A stretch of DNA of 64,000 bases from Kappaphycus alvarezii (lineage: Eukaryota; Rhodophyta; Florideophyceae; Gigartinales; Solieriaceae), in the NCBI GenBank assembly GCA_002205965.3, contig NADL03000048.1, positions 1 through 64,000 on the forward strand, read 5' to 3'. The notes below the pieces were generated by a model. That model made no database searches and had not been told where the DNA came from. It saw only the letters and a program-made list of their open reading frames with translations. Made by a program: the position numbers and the translations under genes. Positions 54,874-64,000 of this stretch are shown here, piece after piece (the first letter of the stretch is position 1; the number at the start of each line of letters is the position of its first letter).

Positions 54874-56330
54874 CTATACGCCTTCAAGTGGTTCCTCACG
54901 GAAGGGGCTGCGATTCTTCTCGACAATCTCATGATCCATAGCGAATATCTGTTGCTCTTTCCACAAACCGATGAAATGCAAGGCGAGCCCAATGCGAAAA
55001 ATCGCCTTTCGCGCGTAGGAAAACCCATCCGAATCCCGTTGGGCGTTCAAATCTTGCACCGCTAGCTTAGCCAGACGTAAGAAGAACTAATTTCCAGGTT
55101 TTTCCAACTTCCCACACTTTGCCCACTTCCCACTGTTGAACGTTTTCATTTTTTAAGACTCCCACCACGTGTTCCACGATTTCTTAACATTCCGTATCAG
55201 GAAAAAAATTCCAGGTTGGACCAAATGAGTAGCGTTCTTTGGAAAATATCGAAGTTCTGTGGTAATCGTTGTAATGGCTTCTTCCAGATCGGGTGTCAAC
55301 GAATGCCCACTACAATTGTCCACATACAACACTCTCTTCCTGCTATAGGTATGTTTACGAATAACGCGTTCTTCTCTGAACCACTGGGGCATAAAGATTG
55401 TGTCTTTCCAACCTTTTGGACCCGTCCAATAGGCCCTGCCTAGTAGGTGATCAGTAAAATTTCGAACAGGATAGCTTCTTGAATTGTTCTAGAATACTAT
55501 GAAAACTGGCTCGACACGAGCATCACGGCCAGCTTTAATCCTAGAAACCATGGTTATACCATCCCTGCCTGAGACTGTATACGCATACTTTACTTATGTC
55601 TCCACAAAGAAGCCGAGAGTTTTCCTATTTTCCAAGTTGATTACATAGTGAGTCTTATCAGCGTTTTTCACTTTACCGTTTTCTAATTCTCCACTTTGAA
55701 ACGCTCTACAAAGGACACAGAGATGATACGCAACTTATTTGTGAATAAAGTTATCTTTCTGTGGTAACAGGAGGTGTTTTTCGGTAAAAGAGCAGCTTAC
55801 AATTTGAAACCGATCGGTAAAGTCTTGAATCCAACGCCGACCTATGAGCTCTGCAAGCGATTTGTTGGATCGTAATTCAATTTAGCGAACGGCTATATAA
55901 AGAGCTGGAGGAATTCACCACGAGGTTGATGGCGAGCGAATGCATCATTTTCTAGTTGAACTTTGCGCCAAGACGGCGAAGTCTGTCAAATGCTGTAACC
56001 ATGACTTGGTGAAGTTCTTCAACCTACGGGCGAAGATTTGTTCTTCTTCCTTTCCTGGCTTTCAAATGAACTCTTTTCCGGCTTTCATCGGTATTTCGTG
56101 TGATTGATGTTGTTCGATGTTCATTAAACAATATGGTTGTGCTCAGATATTGGTGCCAACTTTGCAAAAGCCGACAGAACTTCATTTAGATGGCCTTCCT
56201 CGAACTGCAAAACAAATGTGGGAGCTTTTTGATTTCTCTGGATGCAATGTGTTTCGATCCAGTCGTTTTGTTTGTTCGACGATCCATTGAACTATTGTTA
56301 CGCGGTCTTTGATAGTAAGGACGTTATGTA
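54874..56330 (-). pseudogene. pogo-like DDE transposase pseudogene
   Basis: The N-terminal part on the minus strand near 56.28-56.13 kb reads NDWIETHCIQRNQKAPTF, then LNEVLSAFAKLAPISEHNHI. The DDE region follows near 55.6-55.2 kb: GRDGITMVSRIKAGRDARVE, LLGRAYWTGPKGWKDTIFMP, RVLYVDNCSGH with the second catalytic Asp, and TELRYFPKNATHLVQP. The residues after QP, where the third acidic residue is expected, are altered. A C-terminal frame at 55,059-54,874 (IGLALHFIGLWKEQQIFAMD) fits the family end. Many stops make it dead. It encoded cut-and-paste transposase. Confidence 0.75.
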
Positions 56331-56339
56331 TTTGTTATT

Positions 56340-57150
56340 GTGAATAAGGGATGTGACAGTGGCTGTGGTATGAGATTGTGGTTCTGTCTCATATTCATTG
56401 CTTACACCTGTTGGCGACAAAAAAGGCTCTTGATCTTCAATGCTAGTGAGCGATTTGCGCTGAAATAATGCGCGCACGAAAGATGCTGTGGTCGGAATCA
56501 CTGGTTGTGGTTATAATACAGTTGCTTGGGTTGGAGACAGGTTGAAAACTCTTTTGACAACAATTCAAGCGTTAGAACGGGAGAGGAAAGATCAAAATTA
56601 CAAGAAATTTTGGACAAAAGAAGGTGCTATAGAAAAAAAATGTGTTAGATGACTGCGACAAAACAAAATTCCGTTCCGATTCGCGCGCGCCTGACGACAG
56701 TCCCTGTGTGTGTGTATTTCTTATGTATTTCATAACGCTGGCACCTGGTAAAGTGTAGCTGGTTCCAGAAGTGATAGGTGGAAGATGAAGTAACTGTCGA
56801 ATGGCTCCCTGTTGTATGTGAAACAGGAATTTTGCATACTTTCCCGACCCACTTTTCAATTAGTACGTGCTTTTTCGCAGCTCATCAGCAATGAACTCGC
56901 GCCTTTTCATTATTCAATACAGGCGCCCTCACCACAGCTAAACTCTTGTACTACATTTGAGAGTAGTTGCTCATTGAAATTGTCGGATTGCTGAAGGGAC
57001 GTCCCTCCGGTTGCTCTGAAATTCCTGGAATTATTTCCATTGCGAAGAGTAACGAATATAAATAATTTTAACTGTTTCCTTGACCACTCAGCAAGACCCA
57101 ACGCTCCATTCGCTCTCACTGGTATTTTATCTCGCTGTTGCGTTGGATAC
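56340..57150. other. No supported gene
   Basis: Open minus frames (56,859-56,572; 57,119-56,910) have no recognised motif. A short GT run (TGTGTGTGTG) lies near 56,705. Confidence 0.3.
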
Positions 57151-57264
57151 GAAAATTTATCGACTCAGAATGCATTTATAGGTCCGTGAGGAACGGTTAT
57201 TGTCTAACCTTTTCACACCAAAAGAGTAAGGATCGAATAGATAGCGGACAGTCGGTGGCTGGTA

Positions 57265-57365
57265 GGAAGGGAGCCTTGTAGGGAGCGTAGTTACTTCCCC
57301 ATTAATTTGTCTGCGTAACGTTTGGAGCTGATTGTGGTTGTTTGGAAAGCTATGCGATAGATGGT
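57265..57365 (-). repeat. Dispersed repeat, copy 1
   Basis: AGGGAGCGTAGTTACTTCCC and following bases match 59,940-60,020 in the same order: GTCTGCGTAACGTTTGGAGC against GTCTGCATATCTTTTGAGTC, and GTGGTTGTTTGGAAAGCTAT against GTGGCTGTTTGCAAAAGTAT. The minus translations also agree (LPTRLPSYQPP and LPERLLSGHPS). The class is unknown. Confidence 0.5.
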
Positions 57366-57419
57366 AAAACCTAATGATACGCGTAGATCCAAAATAGTTA
57401 ATTCCCAAAATGAATAATA

Positions 57420-58150
57420 GAACTGAGAATGATGATAAAAGAGAAACAATATTTATTTATCGACGAGGCTAGTTCGATGGCCCGAGACTTGCTAAAATTT
57501 TCCAATAGCCTAAGACTATCTATACCGCAGGTCAGAGTGAAAAGCTTTAAAGATGATTCCACCAGTGTGATAATAATTATAAACCAAATTAATGCACAAA
57601 TAATTGTAGAATAATTATCCAGGTGACAAGTAATCAAAAAAAAAATTTAATTCCAGTAATTATAGCCGTAGAAATTTTAAAAGCAACTGAGAGACATAAA
57701 TATTGCTTCACTTGTAACACATAATAAAGCATGGGCCAGTGAAAATAGATAAAACTATTTTCGATGGTTCGCAATAAACAAAAATTGTTGACCTCTGATA
57801 AAAATTTGTTCCACAATTTTTCATCAATTTATTCAGTATAGGAAACCAATTAAATCGTTTTCCCATACTTGTAACATTCTTTTTCCAAATTCCACAATAG
57901 ATCGGAAATATTTTCCAAGAGTAAAGCACTCAAAAACTTCCTCCCTATGCGGAGACCGAGTACTCGAAAGCTTCAGTCAGTTTCTTCAAGAATCAACCTA
58001 CAATCATTCAAAAGACGGGAAAAAAGAAGGAAATCAAGCATATATGGACATTAAACATGCTGCATTGCATGTGACAGAAAATGCATCGATTCATTTTGTT
58101 TTAAGAGGCGTGTATTGATTGTTATTGAGTTTGTCTCTGAAATTTTCTGC
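57420..58150. other. No supported gene
   Basis: AT-rich. Overlapping open frames on both strands (57,429-57,614 plus; 57,637-57,398 minus) have no recognised motif. Confidence 0.3.
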
Positions 58151-58154
58151 GTAG

Positions 58155-58445
58155 ATGCAAGATACTGCCGCACATCTCCTTGAAAACTCCTTTGAATCGC
58201 ATTAAGAGGCAAATTGCAGCGACATCCCTGAAGATCTGCTCGTCAAACTCAACCTTGTCTCTGCTGTTCTTATTTATTACAGAGCACTAGCTAGGGCGGC
58301 TGAAGAGGCCACATCAATTTGGCTGATCAATACATTGGCATTTGTGCTCAAACTGAATATTGTGAAAAAAAACGACCCCAAACAGAAGGCCCATTTACTT
58401 GCCTCCAATACACTCAGCCTATTCCAAACTCCGTCAACTTTTTAA
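58155..58445 (+). other. Unrecognised 96-codon frame with one in-frame stop
   Basis: From ATG 58,155 the frame is open to TAA 58,443-58,445, except for a TAA at 58,203-58,205. The product is helix-rich and protein-like (IYYRALARAAEEATSIWLIN, then LKLNIVKKNDPKQKAHLLAS). No domain is recognised. It may be a decayed gene or an exon. Confidence 0.25.
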
Positions 58446-59930
58446 TGAGATAAAGTTGTTGATTAAACGAAAAAAATTCTGTCACGATACCCCTTCATAC
58501 TGTAGATAAGCGCGAAAAGGCTTGTACTAACGCAAGTGGAGTACGAAAAAGGGGCTACATATATTCCGGAGATTTTTTTGATGACTCCCTTTCACTGGAT
58601 CTAATATATCTCTCAATATTAAAGAAACCAAAAACTCCTCCCCCTTTCATTAGGGGTAACAGACTAATACGCGACTAATTTAACCGGTGTCTCGCAACTC
58701 GAAACTAAACTACCCTAGAGGCCTCTTCAAGATCAGTCATGAGGCCTTTTGTGATATAACTAATACTCACCAAATCGTATCTTAAAGAGGAAGCTTTGTG
58801 TGTTTTAGCTCCCGGGAAGTACTTTAAATCTACCCTAAAGTGTTCAAAACAACCACAGAAAATGTTTGCATGCAGGCAAATGCTAAGAAACTGCGGGTTC
58901 TCTTAATTTGGACTGCAATTGCATGGATGAAGAAGGTAGATGCCATTGTTTTGAAAGTAGTGATTTCGTTCAGCGTTGTCACATCTGTAGTTGTGTGTAC
59001 ACATGCGTGGCCAATCCTATGACAACAGCGTTGCCAACAAGTACATTTCTGGAGTACAGTAATTCCCTCTTGACATCTTAAGTATAGAACGAACCTAGTG
59101 ACGACACTACATCTTGAAGGTATTACACTCGATCGATTTGCGCGCTTTAAGTGGAACAGGAAGAGAGTTGTCAGTGGTGCTGCAACGGGCTTGAGAATGG
59201 TGACGTTAGCGAATTTTGTTTTTTTGAGAATTCAGGTAGGTATGGAGACAAGAATGAAATTTTATACTAAGCGGGAAGTTGAAATTAGAGGACGAATGGT
59301 CGGTCAATTCAGAGTCGCGATACTTAGAGACTAGTCCGCGAGCGCGCCGTGGACGAAAGGGGCAAACTTTTTCATTGTATGGTTCTGTTCTTGGTGCACC
59401 CAGTAAACTACTGGGGTGCGCTGCAAGCGGGGCATACACGCCAGCTATCATAAACTATTCACTCGGTTATATTGTTCCATATCTTTCTATCTGTTGTTGT
59501 GGCGACTAAGTTTTGCGGTTTGTTAGACTTTGCTGCTTTTGTCGAAAGCTTGCAGGTGTGCAACGAAGTTACCTTAGTTTTTGTCTTACAAAAAATGATG
59601 CGATAAATTGGTTCGGGTTGAAATTGGTCTAAAGGTGTTTCTAGTACATTTTGAAGGACCTTCAACCTAATTTATTCTCTGAATACGGCGCGAAATGCAA
59701 AGCAGAGAAGATAGCAACCTTTTATCGTGACCTTCACTAGAGGTAGGCTCGTCCTTGTGGACTTCTCTGCTTTGGAGGGTAGCACTCGTATGCGTTTAAA
59801 GTGCTAAAAAAGTGGAAAGGAGGGTGGCCGTGAGGGAATTCCAGACGTACGGAATGTTTCGAAGGGTTTCGATGCAACAGTATGCAGCAGCTGTCATGTA
59901 CAATGAGGCCTGCTTGATGGATGGCCTGAA
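58446..59930. other. No supported gene
   Basis: Short frames only (for example 59,098-59,334 plus), with no recognisable motif. Confidence 0.3.
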
Positions 59931-60025
59931 AGTAACCTCTCAGGGAGTGTAGTTCCTTCCTTATTACTTTGTCTGCATATCTTTTGAGTCAAATGTGGCT
60001 GTTTGCAAAAGTATGGGATAGACCT
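59931..60025 (-). repeat. Dispersed repeat, copy 2
   Basis: Matches 57,265-57,365 as described there. It lies inside a 104-codon minus frame (60,208-59,894) whose product I do not recognise. Confidence 0.5.
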
Positions 60026-60229
60026 AATATATCTAGCAAGAGCAAAACACCCGAACCTTTCATTCCTCTTGAAGGTTGTAGAATCGATACTGATGGCGCG
60101 AACTTTGAAAGTTGGAAGAAAAGAGCTGTGTAGCAGGGAAGCTAATTGGATGTGTCTCCTTGGATGATTTAGAACTGCAACGAATGTCTGGCAATTCATC
60201 GACACCATACATTTAGCTTGAGGTTACGA

Positions 60230-61138
60230 CCGTCAGTATGGGTTTTCCTTGCTTTGTTTCCGCGTAGCATATTTTCATACACGGACAGAGAATTTTGAAT
60301 AGGGGTAAATAGGTTATGCACTTACTGTGAGAGTTCAGAGAGCTACGATTTTTTCCTGGGAGAAATATTTGATAGGTCTATTTGCCGTGACAGACAAAAA
60401 AGCACCAAACACTGATGTAATTCACAAAATAAGTTCAAGCGCGAGCGTTATTTCGGTAGTCTTGCTTCGAAATAGTCACCAGGTGTTCTGTGTCAACGCG
60501 TAGCTATTTCAGTGAATCAAGTCCCTGAGTAATCGTCGAGCAAATATCATGGAGACAAGTATTTACTCACTTTTATTAGACACAGTAGTCATGAAGACTA
60601 ATAATGAATCACCCTGAATTGCTTTGATGTCTATTGAATCGACTGTACTATAGTAATAATTATCAGTGGTTGTAGAAGTAAGCATAAAACCTTAAAGATT
60701 TGCAAGAAAAACTTAGTAATCAACATACAAACCATATCAGACTGTCTACTATTGAATGATAGACTTGAAATAATTAAACCATACTATTATTTTCTATCAG
60801 TGGTAGCATCTCCAGAGTCCCAAACCATGTATTATCAATAAACACCTTCATTTCAAATTGGACACAAAAGAAGACACACTATCCGTGCCTAAATTTAGTG
60901 ACAAGAACACAGAAAGTTTCTACCTATAAAAGTTCGATTAGAAACAGTACGTATAACTAAGAGTTCCATCGAAATAGTGGACCGGACTGAAAGGCAACCG
61001 AATGAGGGAAGTGACAACTACGAGTAATTGTTAAATTCATACAACAAACCTTAAGGAAAAGATCATGCAATAATCATAATTGCATTCCGAGACAAGCCAA
61101 TCAAGGTGGTGCCAAAATACTGCACAGATCCACATTAA
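60230..61138. other. No supported gene; may hold the 5' LTR of the right-end copia
   Basis: It lies upstream of the copia gag at 61.1 kb, where a leader and LTR would be expected. The matching 3' LTR is outside the window, so this cannot be tested here. A diverged end-motif (CCTGGGAGAAATATTTGATA) is near 60,349. Confidence 0.3.
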
Positions 61139-61693
61139 ATGTGTATAGGGTTCTCAACTCGTCACACAGGCAAATTCACTAGCAATAAGCTAAGTATATA
61201 TAGTGAAGTGTTCAGCAAATCTCTTAGCTCTGATCATAACATGTCAGATCACGTAGGAGAACTTGAAACATACTTCACCAAAATGAGTAACGCAGGAATG
61301 CAGCCAACTGAGTTGATGCAGGGTTTAATTTTACTGGATTCAATCAAAGAATGCCCTGAATATGAATTCACAATAGCAGCTATCCATACCATGGATGACG
61401 ATAAGAAAACATGGGACAAAGTTAGTGGCAGACGCATTGAAGAGTACAGAGAGAAATATCACGCGTCGACTACTGACAAAAGCGACTTTATTATCGCATT
61501 CGCAAAGAGAATAACATTTATATGCCATCTTTGCTATAAGAAAGTTCATAAAGCCAGTGACTGCTTCTTGAATCCAGACCAGATTCCGAGGACTGAAAAG
61601 GCAATCAGAGATACAAGAGAAGCAATTTCCCTAGAATTGTCAAGAATAAGCTTGTTCTGGCACATGGAAGAGCACTGCAGTCTAAATCAATGA
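61139..61693 (+). pseudogene. gag: Ty1/copia gag
   Basis: The 184-codon frame has a copia gag pattern (MSDHVGELETYFTKMSNAGM, LILLDSIKECPEYEF, WDKVSGRRIEEYREKY). An intact CX2CX4HX4C zinc knuckle (CHLCYKKVHKASDC) follows at about residues 130-143. The true start may lie upstream of 61,139 in a damaged N-terminus. Protease follows after frameshifts. Confidence 0.78.
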
Positions 61694-64000
61694 TATTTTT
61701 AACAACAAGAACTGAAAGACTCAAAGTCAAGAAATATTACTTGGAGGTTGTAGCACAGTGCAGAGTAACATGACTGGAGCTATTGACCTAAAGTTTAAGA
61801 ACGAACGCAATGGGGAGGAGAAGAGGGCTAGGTTAACCAATGTAATATTAGTACCTAAAATAGGCTTCAACCTGCTCACCGTACCAAAATTGAACAAAAG
61901 AAGTAATCATTTACACATGAGGAATGTAAAATGCTCCATATACAACAATACGTCGAATGAAGTGCTTAGAAAAGCACAGAGAAAACAAGATGGACTCTAT
62001 TAAATAGACGCAGGGCTTGTAAACAAAAAGCACCAGCTCATGCTACGTACAATCAGTTACAAAAGAATGAGACAGACAACAACTCTGGCATAAAACAGGA
62101 AAGAAAAATATTCTTCAAAGAAACACCAGAGACAATCGATACTTTGCATCAAAGGATGGTACATACCAAAAGAAACGAGATTCAGCAAATTCTAAAAAAA
62201 AGAAAGATTAAGGAATCAAGAAGAACACTAAACTCAACAGAGTCGATTGCAACATTTGTCTTGAGTAAAAAAAGATCAGTGGATCGCACAAGAACAGCCT
62301 TATTGAAACCGAACATTCAATGGGAAACATTCTATTTGCAGATATATGTGGATCAATTCAAAAAGAGAGTCGGAGAAAAGCTAAATACGTCCTCCTCTTT
62401 ATTGATGGTGCCGGTCGATTCACGTGGGCCTATTTGCTGCGTCCAAAGAACGAAACAGTCGATATGTTCAAATAGTTTATACAACTATTTGAACATCAAT
62501 ATAAGAAGAGTATTGTGAGGGTCTACACTGACAACGGTACGAAATTTATTAACGGAAAGATTGAGACACTTTTTTGACAAGAAGGTATTATACACTTAAA
62601 GACGGCTCCATGCAATCCTTAGTCGAATGGATTGGTCGAAAGAATGGACAACAATCTAATAGGAAAAGTCCTGATAATGCTTCACCAGGCATATTTAAGG
62701 TAGGATATCTGGGGGTAGATCTAGCTCCATACTGTCTTCATATAAAACGCTTGCCCACATAGCGCATTGATTGTCGAATCACCTTATCAGGCACTGCATG
62801 GCTATATGCAGAGCGTAAGCACACTCAGAACATTCGGATGCCGGGCACATGTCCATATACCTTAAACGAAACGCATGATACAAAAGCTATACCTATGATA
62901 TTAATGGGATCAGGAAATGTCGCAGTGCTATCGGTATTCAACCCCCAAAACAAGGAAGCTGGTACGCACAAGACATGTAGAGTGTGACGAAATTGTGTTG
63001 CCGGGATACTACGCATCGAATGATGTAAAAAATGCGGCCAATACACATGCAAGTTCTGAACGACAAGAAATCCCAGAGGGAATCAGCGAAAACTACATCA
63101 AGGACTTCGATTATTTCGATACTGACTCTGATGGTGATAAAACTAAAACAGAAAATGTTAATATAAAAATCAAGGAAGCAAGCTCTGATTAGATTGAACA
63201 AATGCTGACTTATCATCCCGCGCCTTTACGTAGAAGTCGGAGAATTCGGAGTAAAGCTTTAGCACTGAACCGAGCATCGGTAAATAATATCTCAAGATCT
63301 TATTTCGATGAACCGACTCTCAAAGAATCTTTTTAGTCTCCGTAAAAGGCTAAATGGAACATTGCGATCCAAAAGGAATTGCAAGAATTGCACAGTCGCG
63401 GAAATTGGGAGCTCGTAACAAGAACAGTTGGAGGGGATTGTACTACCATGCACGCTCGCTCTCAAGGTCAATCGAAATCCAGACAATAAAATCCATAAGT
63501 ACAAAGGCAGGCTGGTCGCTCTCGGCGGTCGATAAAATAAGTCTGATTACGACAAAATATTCTCATCGGTAAATGGCTTCACAAACATCAGCTTCGCACT
63601 TGGTATCGCTGCACTGGAAAGAGCGATGATACATCATTTCAATGTCAAAAGCGCCTTGTTATATGGCACACTCAAGGAACGTATCTATATGAAACAACCA
63701 AGAGGCTTTGAAAAACCTGAAAAGCCAAATCATGTATGCCGTCTTATTAAGAGCATATACGTCTTAAAGAAGCCGGTAGAGTTTGGTACAATCTATTCCG
63801 TGACAAAATCATCGAAATAGGTTTCCAATCTCTCAAGCCTGCCGCAAAAACATGGTACAAAAGCGATCATTATGGCATATGTCAATGACATTCTGGATAT
63901 CAGAAAATCAGGAAAAACACTCGAGATTGTCAAAAATGGATTACATTCATGGTTCAAACTAACAGAATTAAGACCAATAGGCAGTCTATTTGGTGTTAGG
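61694..64000 (+). pseudogene. pol: Ty1/copia protease-integrase-RT (runs off right edge)
   Basis: A protease C-terminal part is at 61,758-62,003 (LTNVILVPKIGFNLLTVPKL). Integrase, across frameshifts, has LFADICGSI, YVLLFIDGAGRFTWAYLL, VRVYTDNGTKFINGKIETLF and SNGLVERMDNNLIGKV, so its DDE residues are visible (62.3-62.7 kb). RT starts near 63.3 kb: KELQELHSRGNWELV, then HFNVKSALLYGTLKERIYMK and HVCRLIKSIYVLKKP. The RT position that normally holds Asp before VK is Asn. Stops are frequent. Confidence 0.8.

Overview
The window is a transposon graveyard from a eukaryotic nuclear genome. Both LTR-retrotransposon superfamilies (Ty3/gypsy and Ty1/copia), LINE-like non-LTR elements and a pogo-like DNA transposon are present, nested in one another and mostly broken by stops and frameshifts. 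Nothing is bacterial: there are no operons, ribosome-binding sites or rRNA. Element style (gag with zinc knuckles, Ty3 integrases with a GPY-type C-terminus, a pogo transposase) fits a fungus or another microbial eukaryote with a repeat-rich genome. I cannot name the species.

Layout, left to right. 1-1.55 kb: minus-strand Ty3-like gag-protease remnant running off the left edge. 1.95-2.02 kb: tRNA-like sequence. 2.4-2.9 kb: minus ORF with a U1-type C2H2 finger. 3.56-5.27 kb and 17.84-18.90 kb: two halves of one copia pol (integrase; RT/RNase H) on the plus strand, split by a 12.6-kb minus-strand Ty3-type element (5,269-17,842) with 764/760-bp LTRs and a GAGAT target duplication. That element is densely studded with short perfect hairpins, which I rate the most unusual feature here. 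21.5-22.6 kb: decayed minus copy (LTR plus gag) of the family found intact-length at 39.6-47.1 kb. 22.8-26.1 kb: plus-strand LINE remnant. 27.1-27.8 kb: the best candidate for a host gene, a two-TM protein with an in-frame TAG. 28.5-37 kb: AT-rich, poor in recognisable genes. 37.3-39.6 kb: GC-rich minus-strand LINE-related sequence.

39,616-47,055: full-length Ty3/gypsy element (LTRs about 714/722 bp, GAGGT duplication) inserted antisense into a LINE, whose reading frame resumes exactly across the insertion. Its pol ends in a long open extension holding a tandemly duplicated, unrecognised domain. 47.8-49.9 kb: copia gag-protease-integrase fragment. 52.0-52.3 kb: possible small membrane protein. 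54.3-54.7 kb: solo LTR of the 39.6-kb family. 54.9-56.3 kb: pogo-like transposase pseudogene. 61.1-64.0 kb: a third copia element, running off the right edge.

Most elements look dead: catalytic residues are lost in several proteases and RTs. The 39.6-kb element is the youngest-looking, with near-identical LTRs, intact catalytic motifs and only a few frameshifts.
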